Counted from the first letter of the stretch, positions 23,414-34,180 are shown. The stretch is DNA of 64,000 nt from Sulfitobacter donghicola DSW-25 = KCTC 12864 = JCM 14565 (GCF_000622405.1 NZ_JASF01000005.1:2604001-2668000), one strand, 5' to 3'. A program made the numbers and translations. Notes: generated by a model not told the origin, from the sequence alone.

Positions 23414-23917
23414 GTGAGCCGAAGGTTCAGAGGCGAAAGCCACAACAAGGTCGACACGAAGGGGAGGGTATCTATACCCGCCTCTTTTCGGCGTGTGTTG
23501 GAGGCATCTGACCCGAACTGGAAAAGCGGCGAAACCCCCGAGTTGGTTATCGTCTACGGTGATCACCGCCGTAGCTATCTTGAATGCTACACAATGAAAG
23601 CCATCGAAGAGGTGGACGACAAGATCGACGCGCTGCCGCGTGGCTCGATGCAACGTAAAATGCTGCAGGCCCTGTTTCATGGGCAGTCGTTTCCAACGAC
23701 TGTCGATGAAACCGGACGGCTGGTTCTTCCCGCAAAATTGCGCGGCAAGATTGATCTGGAAAAGGAAGCCTTCTTTATCGGGATGGGCGACACGTTCCAG
23801 ATTTGGCACCCAGAAACTTATGACACCCAAGAGCGCGCCAAGCAGGAAGCATGGCTGGACGAGTTGCCAGAGGACTTTGATCCGATGCAGTTCTTGGACG
23901 GACCGGTCGAGGTTTAA
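23414..23917 (+). CDS. mraZ: MraZ transcriptional regulator
   Basis: The 167-residue protein has two AbrB-like halves, each with a DxxGR segment: VDTKGRVSIPASFR near the N-terminus and VDETGRLVLPAKLRG in the second half. It is a ring-forming DNA-binding protein that controls the division and cell-wall cluster by binding TGGG repeats. The GTG start at 23414, with AAAGGA upstream, gives the usual N-terminus MSRRFRGES. It is the first gene of the cluster and lies 7 bases before rsmH. The TGGG clusters upstream suggest self-regulation. Confidence 0.96.
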   Translation: MSRRFRGESHNKVDTKGRVSIPASFRRVLEASDPNWKSGETPELVIVYGDHRRSYLECYTMKAIEEVDDKIDALPRGSMQRKMLQALFHGQSFPTTVDETGRLVLPAKLRGKIDLEKEAFFIGMGDTFQIWHPETYDTQERAKQEAWLDELPEDFDPMQFLDGPVEV

Positions 23918-23923
23918 CGGGTT

Positions 23924-24907
23924 ATGGCTTCGGACGCTAACGCCCCTCACATTCCAGTTCTCTTGCGTCCTATTCTGTCGGCGGTTGCGCCGGTTGAGGG
24001 CGTTTGGCTGGATGGAACCTTTGGCGCTGGCGGCTATACGCGCGGCTTTCTGGATGCGGGCGCCGAGCGTGTAATCGCAGTGGACCGTGATCCACTGGCC
24101 TTTGAAATGGCCAAGCCATGGGCGGGTGAATACGGTGATCGGCTAGTGATGCAGCACGGCGTGTTCTCGAAAATGGACGAATACGCGCAGGATCTGGACG
24201 GTGTTGTTCTTGATCTGGGTGTTTCTTCGATGCAGTTGGATCTGGCTGAGCGCGGCTTTTCCTTTATGCGTGACGGGCCGCTGGATATGCGGATGTCTCA
24301 GGACGGGCCTTCGGCCGCTGATCTGGTGAATGAAGCATCAGAAGAAGAGCTGGCCAATATTATCTTCCTCTATGGGGAAGAGCGCGCCAGCCGCAGGATT
24401 GCAAAGAAGATTGTTCTCGCTCGCTCAGATGCGCCGATTACCCGCACGCTTGAGCTGGCAAAGCTGGTCGAAAGCTGCCTGCCGCGCGCCAAACCAAACC
24501 AAAGCCACCCCGCGACCCGCACCTTTCAGGCGCTGCGCATCGCTGTAAATGATGAATACGGAGAGCTGTGGGCAGGCCTTATGGCGGCTGAGCGCGCCCT
24601 TAAACCAGGGGGTAAGCTGGCTGTGGTGACGTTCCACTCGGTTGAAGATCGCATGGTCAAACGGTTCCTCACCGCGCGTGCAGGGGCGGGGGGCAATGCC
24701 AACCGTTTCGCACCCCAGGTTGAGCAGGAAGCGCCGCAGTTTGTCATCAAATCGCGCAAGGCCATTGGCCCAGACGCGCAAGAGCTAGAAGAAAATCCGC
24801 GCAGCCGCAGCGCAAAACTGCGCGTGGCAACGCGCACGGATGCGCCAGCGGGCGCGATTGAGGCAAAAGCCATCGGCATGCCGATGATGAGGGGAAAGAA
24901 GCAATGA
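23924..24907 (+). CDS. rsmH: 16S rRNA (cytosine-1402 N4)-methyltransferase
   Basis: The 327-residue protein (also called MraW) has the SAM-binding motif [17 protein letters not shown], then [24 protein letters not shown] and [12 protein letters not shown] are characteristic of RsmH. It methylates C1402 in the decoding centre of 16S rRNA. Its stop overlaps the start of ftsL by 4 bases (ATGA). Confidence 0.97.
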   Translation: MASDANAPHIPVLLRPILSAVAPVEGVWLDGTFGAGGYTRGFLDAGAERVIAVDRDPLAFEMAKPWAGEYGDRLVMQHGVFSKMDEYAQDLDGVVLDLGVSSMQLDLAERGFSFMRDGPLDMRMSQDGPSAADLVNEASEEELANIIFLYGEERASRRIAKKIVLARSDAPITRTLELAKLVESCLPRAKPNQSHPATRTFQALRIAVNDEYGELWAGLMAAERALKPGGKLAVVTFHSVEDRMVKRFLTARAGAGGNANRFAPQVEQEAPQFVIKSRKAIGPDAQELEENPRSRSAKLRVATRTDAPAGAIEAKAIGMPMMRGKKQ

Positions 24908-25254
24908 AATCGGTGATTTACGTTTTGACTGCATTGGGTGTGATCGGGTTGGCCTTTTGGGCATACCGCGAAAACTATGCCACTCAGGCCGTTCTGAATG
25001 ACACCGACAAGCTGCGCGTGCAAATCCGCACAACACATGCACGTTTGGCCGTGTTGCGCGCTGAATGGGCGTTTCAGAACCGCCCTGATCGCTTGCGTGA
25101 CTTGGCCGAATGGAATTTCGAACGCCTTCAGCTGTTGCCCTTGCACCCCGATCAATTTGGCCAAGTGGACGAGGTGCAATACCCCGCGCCAGACCTGCTG
25201 CCGATTACGAACCCTGTTGATGTTTCCTCAATGAACGCGGAGGACAAGCTATGA
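24904..25254 (+). CDS. ftsL: Cell division protein FtsL
   Basis: The 116-residue bitopic protein has one N-terminal membrane helix (about residues 4-20) and a short periplasmic helical part with [20 protein letters not shown], a coiled-coil-like pattern. FtsL sequences diverge strongly. The call rests on size, topology and position between rsmH and ftsI, where it overlaps both by 4 bases. It would bind FtsB and FtsQ at the septum. Confidence 0.88.
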   Translation: MKSVIYVLTALGVIGLAFWAYRENYATQAVLNDTDKLRVQIRTTHARLAVLRAEWAFQNRPDRLRDLAEWNFERLQLLPLHPDQFGQVDEVQYPAPDLLPITNPVDVSSMNAEDKL

Positions 25255-27044
25255 TCCGTACCCCGCTGCGCCCCCTAGCTCGGATCCTCGAAGCACGTGC
25301 CAAGGGCGAAAACCCTGACGCGATTGAACACCAAAACCGCCGCATCCGTCACGAACAGATGCAGGATCAAGATCGCAGCCGCGCCGAAGGGCGTTTGCTG
25401 GTTTTGGGCATGATCTTTTTATGCGCCTTTGTTGTTGTTGGTGCGCGGATGGGGTTGCTCGCGGTATCCGACCCTGTTGAGCCACGCGCCCATGCGCCCG
25501 GATCGATCATTGCAAATACCCGCGCTGACATTGTTGACCGTAATGGCCGCATCTTGGCAACAAACCTTGATACACACGCCCTATATGCGCAGCCGCCACA
25601 TCTGATTGATGCAAAAGGTGCTGCCGAAAAACTGGCAAAGATCTTTCCCGATCTAAAAGAAGAGCGCCTGATCAAAGATTTCACAGGCAAGCGCAAGTTC
25701 TTGTGGGTGAAGAAGAAAATCAGCCCCGAGCAGATGCAGGCCGTGCATGATATCGGTGATCCAGGTCTGTTGTTTGCGCCGCGCGACATGCGCCTTTACC
25801 CTAACGGTAAGTTGGCAGCCCACATCATGGGCGGCGCCAGCTTTGGCCGTGAAGGGGTGCGCGCCGCCGAAGTCATCGGTGTCGCGGGTGTAGAAAAGTA
25901 TTTTGATGACTACCTGCGTGATCCCGAAAACGCCGGCAAACCACTAGAGCTGAGCCTTGATCTAACGGTGCAAGCCGCAGCTGAGCGCGTGCTTGAGGGC
26001 GGCATGAAGCTGATGAATGCAAAAGGGGCCACATCTATCTTGATGGATGCCTATACGGGCGAAGTCGTCAGCGTTGCCTCCTTGCCCAGCTTTGATCCAA
26101 ACAAGCGTCCGCGCCCTGCTGTTGAGGGTGATCCTTCGGACAGCCCGCTGTTCAATCGCTCGGTTCAGGGTGTTTACGAACTGGGGTCGACCTTTAAAAT
26201 CTTCGCCGCCGCGCAGGCGATGGAGCTAGGCCTGGTCAATTCGAACACGATGATCAATACCGCAGGGCCGATGAAGGTTGGTGGCCACAAGATTGGCGAG
26301 TTTGCGAACCATAACTATGGCACAATCAGCGTGCGTCAGATCATTGAAAAATCATCTAACCGTGGCACAGGCCGTTTGGCTTTGATGATCGGGAAAGAGC
26401 GCCAGCAGGAATTCCTGCGCAGCCTTGGCCTGTTTGAACGGACCCCGTTCGAGATTGTCGAGGCCTCTGGTGGGCGTCCGTTGTTACCGTCGCGTTATAC
26501 AGACCTATCGGCGGTTACGATTTCTTATGGCCACGGTATTTCGACCACGGCGATGCATTTGGCCGCTGGCTATGCGGCGATTGCCAATGGTGGGCGCGTG
26601 GTAAAACCAACGTTGCTAAAGCAAAACAGCCAGCAGATGGGCGATCGTGTGATGCGCCCCGAAGTGGCTGCTGCCTCACGACGCATGTTGCGCGATGTGG
26701 TTGTCGGTAAAAACGGCACGGCCTCTTTTGCCGAGGTGCCGGGCTATTTTGTAGCGGGTAAAACAGGCACAGCGGATAAACCAAAGGCGCGTGGTGGCTA
26801 TTACAAAGATAAAACCATCACCACCTTTGCCTCGATGTTCCCTTATCATGACCCCCGCTATGTATTGATTGTAACGCTGGACGAACCTGTTGAAACCTCC
26901 AGTGGCAAACCGCGCCGCACAGCGGGGTGGACGGCGGTGCCAATCGCCGCTGAAATGATCCGCCGCGTTGCGCCTTTGCTAGGAATGCGTCCGGCCATTG
27001 AACCCTCTGGTGTCGCTGGTATAACGCTAACAAGCAGCAACTAA
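25251..27044 (+). CDS. ftsI: Peptidoglycan transpeptidase FtsI (PBP3)
   Basis: The 597-residue class B penicillin-binding protein has one membrane helix after a longer cytoplasmic tail (about residues 45-65). A dimerisation domain follows, then the transpeptidase domain with catalytic motifs YELGSTFKIF (SxxK), SSNRG (SxN) and AGKTGTADK (KTG). It cross-links septal peptidoglycan together with FtsW. The cytoplasmic tail is longer than in E. coli. It overlaps ftsL by 4 bases. Confidence 0.97.
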   Translation: MIRTPLRPLARILEARAKGENPDAIEHQNRRIRHEQMQDQDRSRAEGRLLVLGMIFLCAFVVVGARMGLLAVSDPVEPRAHAPGSIIANTRADIVDRNGRILATNLDTHALYAQPPHLIDAKGAAEKLAKIFPDLKEERLIKDFTGKRKFLWVKKKISPEQMQAVHDIGDPGLLFAPRDMRLYPNGKLAAHIMGGASFGREGVRAAEVIGVAGVEKYFDDYLRDPENAGKPLELSLDLTVQAAAERVLEGGMKLMNAKGATSILMDAYTGEVVSVASLPSFDPNKRPRPAVEGDPSDSPLFNRSVQGVYELGSTFKIFAAAQAMELGLVNSNTMINTAGPMKVGGHKIGEFANHNYGTISVRQIIEKSSNRGTGRLALMIGKERQQEFLRSLGLFERTPFEIVEASGGRPLLPSRYTDLSAVTISYGHGISTTAMHLAAGYAAIANGGRVVKPTLLKQNSQQMGDRVMRPEVAAASRRMLRDVVVGKNGTASFAEVPGYFVAGKTGTADKPKARGGYYKDKTITTFASMFPYHDPRYVLIVTLDEPVETSSGKPRRTAGWTAVPIAAEMIRRVAPLLGMRPAIEPSGVAGITLTSSN

Positions 27045-27061
27045 GCGCACAGGCCAGCCAT

Positions 27062-28546
27062 ATGACATCCGCTCCGAGCATTACTTTAAATTCCTTGGGG
27101 CTGATGGCCGCAGGGGGTGAAAACCCGACCCTTTCCAGTCTCGAAGTAGACAGCCGCCGCGTGAAAGACGGTACATTGTTTGCCGCGATGCCGGGATCGG
27201 TTGTTCACGGGGCTAGTTTTGTCGGCAAGGCGTTGGAACAGGGGGCAGCCGCCATTCTGACAGATGCTGAAGGCGCTGAACTGGCGGCGGATGAAATTCG
27301 CGCTGCGGGCGCTGCTTTGGTGATTTCCGAACAACCGCGCGAGGCTTTGGCCCGCGCTGCGGCTCTTTGGTTTGGGGGGCAGCCGCAAAATATGATTGCG
27401 GTGACGGGCACCAATGGGAAAACATCCGTTAGCACCTTTGTACGTCAAATCTGGATCGAAATGGGTTTGGCTGCTGTCAATCTGGGTACAACAGGGGTTG
27501 AGGGCGCATGGACTGCGCCGCTGGCCCACACCACGCCCGAGCCGATCACCCTGCACCGCACATTGGCAGAGGCCGCCAAAAACGGCATTACCCACGCCGC
27601 GATGGAAGCTTCCTCGCATGGGTTGGATCAGCGCCGCCTTGATGGTGTGGTGTTGCAAGCGGCTGGGTTTACCAACTTTACCCAAGACCATTTGGATTAT
27701 CACGAAACCTTTGAGGCCTATTTCGACGCAAAAGCAGGTCTGTTTGCGCGGGTCCTCCCCGAAGACGGGGTGGCGGTGATCAACATTGACGATCCTAAGG
27801 GCGTGGATATGGCCGCGATCGCAAAGGCACGGGGCTGCCGCGTGATCACGGTGGGGCGTGACGGGGGCGATTTGCACCTGACGGCGCAGCGCTTTGATGC
27901 CACGGGACAGGATTTGCGGTTTGAATGGGGCGGTAAGACCTATCAAAAACGGCTTGAGCTGATTGGCGGGTTTCAGGCGGATAACGTGCTGCTGGCGGCG
28001 GCTTTGGTTATTGCCTGTGGTGCAGAGCCTACAGAAGTGTTTGACACAATCCCCCACCTTACAACGGTACGCGGACGCATGCAGCTTGCTGCGACGCGCG
28101 ATAACTCGGCTGCGGTGTTTGTTGATTACGCCCATACGCCCGATGCCGTTGCGACCGCGCTGGCGGCGATGCGGCCCCATGTGATGGGGCGACTGGTGGC
28201 GATCGTTGGCGCGGGCGGTGATCGCGATACGGCTAAACGCCCCCTGATGGGCGCAGCCGCTGCACAACACGCGGATGTTGTTTTGGTGACGGACGATAAC
28301 CCCCGCTCGGAAGATCCAGCAACAATCCGCGCGGCGGTTTTAGAAGGCTGCCCAGGTGCTGCCGAATTCGGTGACCGCGCCGAGGCGATTTTGCGCGGTG
28401 TTGATTTGCTGGGGCCGGGGGATGCATTGCTGATCGCGGGCAAAGGGCATGAAACGGGCCAAACCATTGGCGATGATGTTCTGCCCTTTGATGATGTAGA
28501 GCAGGCCAGCGTTGCTGTTGCCGCTTTGGACGGGAGACTGACATGA
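27062..28546 (+). CDS. murE: UDP-MurNAc-L-Ala-D-Glu:meso-diaminopimelate ligase
   Basis: The 494-residue Mur ligase shows the ATP site VTGTNGKTSVSTFV and the central TPEPITLHRTLAEA segment. The DNPRSEDP motif selects meso-diaminopimelate rather than lysine. It adds the third residue of the peptide stem in the cytoplasm. It lies 17 bases after ftsI and overlaps murF by 4 bases. Confidence 0.97.
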   Translation: MTSAPSITLNSLGLMAAGGENPTLSSLEVDSRRVKDGTLFAAMPGSVVHGASFVGKALEQGAAAILTDAEGAELAADEIRAAGAALVISEQPREALARAAALWFGGQPQNMIAVTGTNGKTSVSTFVRQIWIEMGLAAVNLGTTGVEGAWTAPLAHTTPEPITLHRTLAEAAKNGITHAAMEASSHGLDQRRLDGVVLQAAGFTNFTQDHLDYHETFEAYFDAKAGLFARVLPEDGVAVINIDDPKGVDMAAIAKARGCRVITVGRDGGDLHLTAQRFDATGQDLRFEWGGKTYQKRLELIGGFQADNVLLAAALVIACGAEPTEVFDTIPHLTTVRGRMQLAATRDNSAAVFVDYAHTPDAVATALAAMRPHVMGRLVAIVGAGGDRDTAKRPLMGAAAAQHADVVLVTDDNPRSEDPATIRAAVLEGCPGAAEFGDRAEAILRGVDLLGPGDALLIAGKGHETGQTIGDDVLPFDDVEQASVAVAALDGRLT

Positions 28547-29970
28547 GCTTGTGGACAGGCGCAGAAGCAGCCGCAGCAACCGGTGGCGAGCTGCGCGGTG
28601 ATTGGGCCGTGAATGGCGTGTCGATTGATACCCGCACGATTGAGCAGGGCGATTTATTCGTTGCTCTGAAAGATGTGCGTGACGGTCATGAATTTGTTGC
28701 CGCCGCCTTGGAAAAAGGGGCAGGGGCCGCATTGGTTTCGCGCGTGCCTGAAGGGGTCGCTGAGGATGCGCCCCTGTTAATCGTTGACGATGTCCTTAGC
28801 GGATTGGAAGCCTTGGGGGCTGCTGCCCGTGCGCGCACGCAAGCCAAGGTGATTGGCATCACGGGATCGGTTGGCAAAACCTCGACCAAAGAAATGCTGT
28901 TGGCGATGTTATCCGCACAAGGGCGTACCCATGCCTCTGTCGCAAGCTATAACAACCATTGGGGTGTGCCGCTGACGCTGGCGCGCATGCCAGCGGACAG
29001 CGAATATGCGATTATCGAAATGGGGATGAACCACCCCGGTGAAATCCTGCCACTGACGATGCTGGCAAAGCCTGACGCGGCCATGATCACCACGGTTGCG
29101 GCAGCGCACCTTGAGGCGTTTGACGATATCACTGGTATTGCCCTTGAAAAGGCCAGCATCTTTGACAGCCTGCCGATCGGCGCGCCTGCGGTTTATAATG
29201 CCGATGTGGAAACCTCGGCCATTTTGGCCTCGAAAACGCATGATCGTCGTTTGCACGGCATTGCCTTTGGCGAAAACGGCTTTGATTGGAAGCTCAAAGA
29301 GCTGACCATTCAGGGCGACACCACAATTGTTCAGGCCGAATTTGACGACAAGCCCTTGTTGTTCAAACTCGCCACTCCGGGGCGGCATTTTGCGATGAAC
29401 GGGCTGGGGGCCTTGGCGATTGTTCAGGCGATTGGCGCTGATCTGGCGCAGGCGATTGCGGTCTTGGGCCGCTGGACGCCCTACAAGGGGCGCGGGTTGC
29501 GCGAAGTGATCCAGCTGGACCCGACAGAAAGCCGTGAACGCCTGTCGCTGATTGACGATAGTTATAATGCCAATCCGACGTCGATGGCGGCCTCTCTTGA
29601 GGTGCTGGCTGGTGCTGAGACCACTGATGGGGTTGGGCGCATCGGCAAGGGGCGGCGGATCGCCTTTCTGGGTGATATGAAAGAACTGGGTGCGGATGAT
29701 GTGGCTTTGCATGCTGGAATCGCGCATCTGGAAGCGACCAAGGCGCTGGATGTTGTGCATTGTGTGGGGCCGCTTATGCGCGCGCTCTACGATTTGCTAC
29801 CCGAACACCAGCGCGGCGATTGGTTCGAAACCTCTGAGGAAATGTGCCAAGGGCTGCGCCACCGCATTGATGCCGGCGATGTTGTGCTGGCAAAGGGCTC
29901 TTTGAGCATGAAATTGGGTCTTGTCGTTGACGCCATCCGCAAAATGGGCCATCCGATAACCGATGTGTGA
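28543..29970 (+). CDS. murF: UDP-MurNAc-tripeptide:D-Ala-D-Ala ligase
   Basis: The 475-residue Mur ligase has the ATP site ITGSVGKTSTKEML, SYNNHWGVPLTLARM and DDSYNANPTSMAASLEVL, all typical of MurF. It completes the UDP-MurNAc-pentapeptide. It overlaps murE by 4 bases (ATGA). In the 75-base gap before mraY there are small inverted repeats (CCCCT/AGGGG and CTACC/GGGTAG), but no T tract. Confidence 0.97.
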   Translation: MSLWTGAEAAAATGGELRGDWAVNGVSIDTRTIEQGDLFVALKDVRDGHEFVAAALEKGAGAALVSRVPEGVAEDAPLLIVDDVLSGLEALGAAARARTQAKVIGITGSVGKTSTKEMLLAMLSAQGRTHASVASYNNHWGVPLTLARMPADSEYAIIEMGMNHPGEILPLTMLAKPDAAMITTVAAAHLEAFDDITGIALEKASIFDSLPIGAPAVYNADVETSAILASKTHDRRLHGIAFGENGFDWKLKELTIQGDTTIVQAEFDDKPLLFKLATPGRHFAMNGLGALAIVQAIGADLAQAIAVLGRWTPYKGRGLREVIQLDPTESRERLSLIDDSYNANPTSMAASLEVLAGAETTDGVGRIGKGRRIAFLGDMKELGADDVALHAGIAHLEATKALDVVHCVGPLMRALYDLLPEHQRGDWFETSEEMCQGLRHRIDAGDVVLAKGSLSMKLGLVVDAIRKMGHPITDV

Positions 29971-30045
29971 CACCCCTATGAAGGGGAGCAAAGGCAAATG
30001 CCTACCAAATGTGGGTAGTGGCCGTAGAACAAGTAAGGACGATGT

Positions 30046-31128
30046 ATGCTGTATTGGTTAACCCTACTGTCTGATGGCGGTGATTTTTTTAACCTCTTTC
30101 GCTACATCACCTTCCGTGCAGGTGGTGCGTTTTTTACGGCTTTGATTTTTGGTTTCCTCTTTGGCAAGCCGCTGATCAACATGTTGCGCCGCACCCAAGG
30201 CAAAGGCCAACCCATTCGCGACGATGGCCCCGAAGGGCATTTCGCCAAAGCGGGCACACCTACCATGGGCGGGTTGTTGATTGTTGGGGCGCTACTAACG
30301 TCGACGCTACTTTGGGCGCGCTTGGATAATGCGTTCATTTGGATGATCTTGTTTGTTACGATGAGCTTTGCAGCCATTGGTTTTGCGGATGACTATGCAA
30401 AAGTGAGCAAACAAACTGTTGCAGGTGTTTCCTCAAAAGTCCGTCTGCTGCTTGGCTTTTTGATCGCAGCGATCGCGGGCTTCTGGGCGGCTGCTTATCA
30501 CCCAGAAGCGTTGCAAAATCAGCTGGCTTTGCCTGTCTTCAAGGACACGCTGATTAACCTCGGATTTCTCTTTGTGCCCTTTTCCATGATCGTTATTGTT
30601 GGCGCTGCGAATGCGGTGAACCTGACCGATGGTCTGGACGGCCTTGCGATTATGCCTGTGATGATCGCGGCCAGTACTTTGGGCGTGATCGCCTATGCGG
30701 TGGGGCGTGTGGATTTCACCGAATATCTGGATGTGCACTATGTGCCAGGTACGGGTGAGATTTTGGTCTTTACGGCTGGTATTTTCGGCGGGGGCCTTGG
30801 GTTTCTTTGGTATAACGCCCCTCCGGCGGCTGTATTTATGGGCGATACGGGGTCGCTGGCCTTGGGCGGCGCCTTGGGCGCGATTGCTGTGGCGACCAAG
30901 CACGAATTGGTGCTGGGCGTTGTTGGCGGCCTGTTTGTGGTCGAGGCGCTGTCCGTCATCATTCAGGTGCTCTACTTTAAACGCACTGGCAAGCGCGTCT
31001 TCCTGATGGCGCCTATCCACCACCACTATGAGAAAAAAGGCTGGGCCGAGCCGCAGATCGTGATCCGTTTCTGGATCATCTCGCTGATTTTGGCGCTGAT
31101 TGGCCTTGCGACCCTAAAGGTTCGTTAA
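30046..31128 (+). CDS. mraY: Phospho-MurNAc-pentapeptide translocase
   Basis: The 360-residue protein has about ten membrane helices and the catalytic aspartates in [19 protein letters not shown] and the C-terminal segment [12 protein letters not shown], a MraY hallmark, are also present. It transfers phospho-MurNAc-pentapeptide to undecaprenyl phosphate, forming lipid I. AAGGA precedes the start by 7 bases. The next gene, an ACT-domain protein, starts at the very next base. Confidence 0.97.
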   Translation: MLYWLTLLSDGGDFFNLFRYITFRAGGAFFTALIFGFLFGKPLINMLRRTQGKGQPIRDDGPEGHFAKAGTPTMGGLLIVGALLTSTLLWARLDNAFIWMILFVTMSFAAIGFADDYAKVSKQTVAGVSSKVRLLLGFLIAAIAGFWAAAYHPEALQNQLALPVFKDTLINLGFLFVPFSMIVIVGAANAVNLTDGLDGLAIMPVMIAASTLGVIAYAVGRVDFTEYLDVHYVPGTGEILVFTAGIFGGGLGFLWYNAPPAAVFMGDTGSLALGGALGAIAVATKHELVLGVVGGLFVVEALSVIIQVLYFKRTGKRVFLMAPIHHHYEKKGWAEPQIVIRFWIISLILALIGLATLKVR

Positions 31129-31536
31129 ATGGCGGGGACGGTAAAGGAAACCAATGCGATGATCTCGGGGATGGACCCGATATTGGACGCTACCGTTTAC
31201 CACTTTTGCGTTGGTCCTGACCATTTGCTACCCAAAGCGATCGCAAGCTTTAAAGAAGCTGAGGGGCTTTCGCTGATCCTTCCAGAGGACGTGGCAGAGC
31301 AGCACGGGATGCTTAGTGATTTGCCGTTGAAGCGGATCACCCTGAATGTCTACTCCGCACTTGATGGAGTGGGGCTGACGGCTGCGGTAGCGACAGTTTT
31401 GGCGCAAGAGGGTATCGCCTGCAACATGGTGGCGGGTGCGCATCACGACCACGCCTTTGTCCCAGCCAATCAAGCGGATGATGCGGTTTCCTTGCTGCTA
31501 TCGCTTGCCAATAGCCGCAACAATGCGGACAGCTAA
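31129..31536 (+). CDS. ACT-domain protein inserted in the dcw cluster
   Basis: The 135-residue protein resembles the ACT_3 (DUF2241) family. It has an N-terminal segment and then LKRITLNVYSALDGVGLTAA and LAQEGIACNMVAGAHHDHAFVP, the beta-alpha-beta pattern of an ACT fold with a HDH cluster. ACT domains bind amino acids and regulate enzymes. The gene starts right after the mraY stop and precedes murD, so it is co-transcribed with cell-wall genes. A regulatory link to an amino-acid precursor is possible but is inference. Confidence 0.75.
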   Translation: MAGTVKETNAMISGMDPILDATVYHFCVGPDHLLPKAIASFKEAEGLSLILPEDVAEQHGMLSDLPLKRITLNVYSALDGVGLTAAVATVLAQEGIACNMVAGAHHDHAFVPANQADDAVSLLLSLANSRNNADS

Positions 31537-31596
31537 GACGGAACAGATTGACCAAGACAGGCCTTGCCTGAAAGTCTCGAGTATAGGAGCAGCAAG

Positions 31597-33000
31597 ATGA
31601 TACCAGTTCAGGGCATGGGGGGGCTGCGCGTCGCGGTTTTAGGGCTGGGGCGTTCGGGCCTTTCGGCAGCACGTGCTCTTGCCGCTGGCGGTGCAGAGCC
31701 CTTGTGCTGGGACGATAATCCAGCGGCGCGTGCGGCTGCCGAGGCCGAAGGTTTTGAATGTCTTGAACTCACCAAGGCGGGGGCGTTTGATAACATCGCG
31801 CGCCTGATCGTTAGCCCGGGTATTCCGCATCTATATCCAACGCCAAATCCCGTTGTCGCCGCCGCTTTGGCAGCAGGGGTGCCCGTGGACAACGACATCG
31901 GTCTGTTTTTCCAAAGCTTTGCCACATCCGAGTGGAACACATTTGATGTCGCGCCGCGCATCGTTGCAGTGACGGGATCAAACGGCAAATCCACCACATC
32001 GGCCTTGATCCATCACATTCTGGAACATGCGGGGCGGAATTCGCAACTGGCGGGTAACATCGGGCGCGGGGTGCTGGATATTGAACCTGCGCCCTCAGGC
32101 GGTGTGGTTGTGCTGGAACTGTCGAGCTATCAAACCGATCTGGCACGTAGCCTAACGCCCGATGTGGCCGTATTTACCAACCTGTCACCAGATCATCTGG
32201 ACCGTCATGCGGGGATGGGGGGCTATTTCGCCGCCAAACGCCGCCTCTTTGCCGAAGGCGGACCTGATCGCGCTGTGATTGGCGTGGACGAGCAGGAAGG
32301 CACTTTTCTTGCTGGGCAGCTCACCGAAGGTGCTGTTGATGATCGTGTGATCCGCGTCAGCGTCGAGCGCAAGCTCACAGGGCCAGGATGGCAGGTTTTT
32401 GCGCGCAAAGGGTTCCTGAGCGAATACCGTAACGGCAAACAAGTCGCCTCAATTGATCTGCGCAATATCGCCGGATTGCCGGGGTCGCATAACCACCAGA
32501 ACGCTTGCAGCGCCTATGGCGCGTGCCGCTCGCTTGGGTTGGCGCCAAAAGTGATCGAAGCAGCCTTTCACAGTTTTGGCGGTTTGCCGCACCGCAGCCA
32601 GACGATTGGCGAAAAGGGTGGCGTGCGTTTTGTGAATGACAGCAAAGCCACCAATGTTGACTCCGCCGCCAAGGCGCTGGCCGCGTTCAAAAATATCCGC
32701 TGGATTTGTGGCGGGCTAGAGAAGGAAGGCGGCCTAGACGGCTTGCAAGAACCCTCCGCCTCAGTGCGCAAAGCATATGTGATCGGTCGCGAAGCCGCAG
32801 GATTTGCAATGCAGTTATCGGTTGAGGCCGAAGTCTGCACCACAATGCAGGCCGCAGTTGCCGCTGCGATCAAAGATGCCGAAGAAGGCGATGTGGTTCT
32901 GCTTGCCCCTGCTGCTGCCAGCTTCGATCAATATGACAGCTTTGAAAAACGCGGCGATGATTTTGCGCGTTTGGTGAAAGAGCATTTGAGCGCGGATTAA
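31597..33000 (+). CDS. murD: UDP-MurNAc-L-alanine:D-glutamate ligase
   Basis: The 467-residue Mur ligase starts at ATG 31597, which has TAGGAG eight bases upstream; a longer frame from 31564 has no such site. It has an N-terminal Rossmann part ([15 protein letters not shown]) and the ATP site [38 protein letters not shown] follows, with the C-terminal domain [17 protein letters not shown]. It adds D-glutamate to UDP-MurNAc-L-Ala. It converges with the antisense flavoprotein gene, 4 bases between the stops. Confidence 0.97.
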   Translation: MIPVQGMGGLRVAVLGLGRSGLSAARALAAGGAEPLCWDDNPAARAAAEAEGFECLELTKAGAFDNIARLIVSPGIPHLYPTPNPVVAAALAAGVPVDNDIGLFFQSFATSEWNTFDVAPRIVAVTGSNGKSTTSALIHHILEHAGRNSQLAGNIGRGVLDIEPAPSGGVVVLELSSYQTDLARSLTPDVAVFTNLSPDHLDRHAGMGGYFAAKRRLFAEGGPDRAVIGVDEQEGTFLAGQLTEGAVDDRVIRVSVERKLTGPGWQVFARKGFLSEYRNGKQVASIDLRNIAGLPGSHNHQNACSAYGACRSLGLAPKVIEAAFHSFGGLPHRSQTIGEKGGVRFVNDSKATNVDSAAKALAAFKNIRWICGGLEKEGGLDGLQEPSASVRKAYVIGREAAGFAMQLSVEAEVCTTMQAAVAAAIKDAEEGDVVLLAPAAASFDQYDSFEKRGDDFARLVKEHLSAD

Positions 33001-33004
33001 AACC

Positions 33005-34180
33005 CTAACCCGCGTTCAAGGCCTTGGCCGCGGCCATGGCCGACGACCACGCCCATTGAAAGTTATAGCCGCCCAGCCACCCCGTCACATCCACAGCTTC
33101 GCCAATGAAATAGAGGTTCGGGTGGTTTTTGCTGGCCATGGTTTTCGAGTCGAGCGCATCGGTATCCACACCACCTAGGGTGACTTCGGCGGTGCGATAC
33201 CCTTCAGTCCCGCTTGGGGTGACTTGCCAGTGTTTTAACCCGTTCATCAGCTCGCTCAGGCGTTTGTCAGACCAATCAGCAAGGTTGCCGCTTAGGTCAA
33301 AAACACCGCTCAAGTGGTCAACTAGGCGCGAGGGCAGGTGGCGGGCCAGTTCGGTGGTGAAATTCTTGCGACCTGCCTGTTGGCGCTGGTTGCGCAGGGC
33401 TTCGTACATATCTGCGGGAAGGATATCGAGGGTGACCGTCTCGCCCTCGCGCCAATAGGACGAAGCCTGTAGGATCGCGGGGCCTGAAAGGCCGCGGTGG
33501 GTAAACAGCAGCGCCTCTTCAAACGTTGGACCATCAGCGTGAATGCGAGAGGGGACCGCAACACCCGAAATCTCGGCGAACCGCCCGTCTGGGAAGGTGA
33601 AAGGGACCAAGGCTGGCCGTGTCTGGGTTACAGGCAGGCCGAATTGCTCTGCCACCTCATAGGCAAAGCCCGTTGCGCCCATCTTTGGGATGGATTTGCC
33701 GCCCGTCGCGATGATCAGGTTGCGCGTGGAAACTTGGAGCTTGGCTTCTGGTGTGTGGAGGGTAAAGGAAAACCCTTCCTCTCGCTTTCTAATATCGCTG
33801 ATGCTGCTTTTCAGGCGGCGCTCGACGGTGCGCGCATCAATCAGCTGGTTCAGCATGGCGATGATATCTTTGGCGCTGTTGTCGCAGAATAGCTGGCCTA
33901 GCGTTTTTTCATGCCACGCGATCCCGTGTTGCTGAACCAGATCAATGAAATCCCATTGCGTATAACGGGCGAGGGCCGATTTAACAAAATGCGGGTTGGC
34001 GCAGATGAATGCGTTTGGATCGGTATAAAGATTGGTAAAGTTACAGCGCCCGCCGCCAGAGATGCGAATTTTCTCGCCCGCTACTTTTGCGTGATCCACC
34101 AGCAGGGTGCGCCCCTCTAAATGGGCGGCACACATCATGCCTGCGGCACCTGCGCCAATAATTGCTGTATCAAATTCCAT
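33005..34180 (-). CDS. HI0933/YhiN-type FAD-dependent flavoprotein
   Basis: The 391-residue protein begins with a dinucleotide-binding GAGAAGMMCA and contains RISGGGRCNFTN, a signature of the HI0933/YhiN family. It closes with FIGEAVDVTGWLGGYNFQWA, where the FAD ring is held. The start at 34180 was preferred over an upstream Met because the FAD motif then begins at once. The family function is uncertain. The gene is antisense within the dcw cluster and separates murD from ftsW, so ftsW must have its own promoter. Confidence 0.93.
   Translation of the reverse strand: MEFDTAIIGAGAAGMMCAAHLEGRTLLVDHAKVAGEKIRISGGGRCNFTNLYTDPNAFICANPHFVKSALARYTQWDFIDLVQQHGIAWHEKTLGQLFCDNSAKDIIAMLNQLIDARTVERRLKSSISDIRKREEGFSFTLHTPEAKLQVSTRNLIIATGGKSIPKMGATGFAYEVAEQFGLPVTQTRPALVPFTFPDGRFAEISGVAVPSRIHADGPTFEEALLFTHRGLSGPAILQASSYWREGETVTLDILPADMYEALRNQRQQAGRKNFTTELARHLPSRLVDHLSGVFDLSGNLADWSDKRLSELMNGLKHWQVTPSGTEGYRTAEVTLGGVDTDALDSKTMASKNHPNLYFIGEAVDVTGWLGGYNFQWAWSSAMAAAKALNAG

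Noticed and set aside
27086..28270. 394-codon open frame antisense to murE
   Set aside because: MurE motifs are intact on the other strand. The antisense product is rich in His, Arg and Gln and shows no family pattern.
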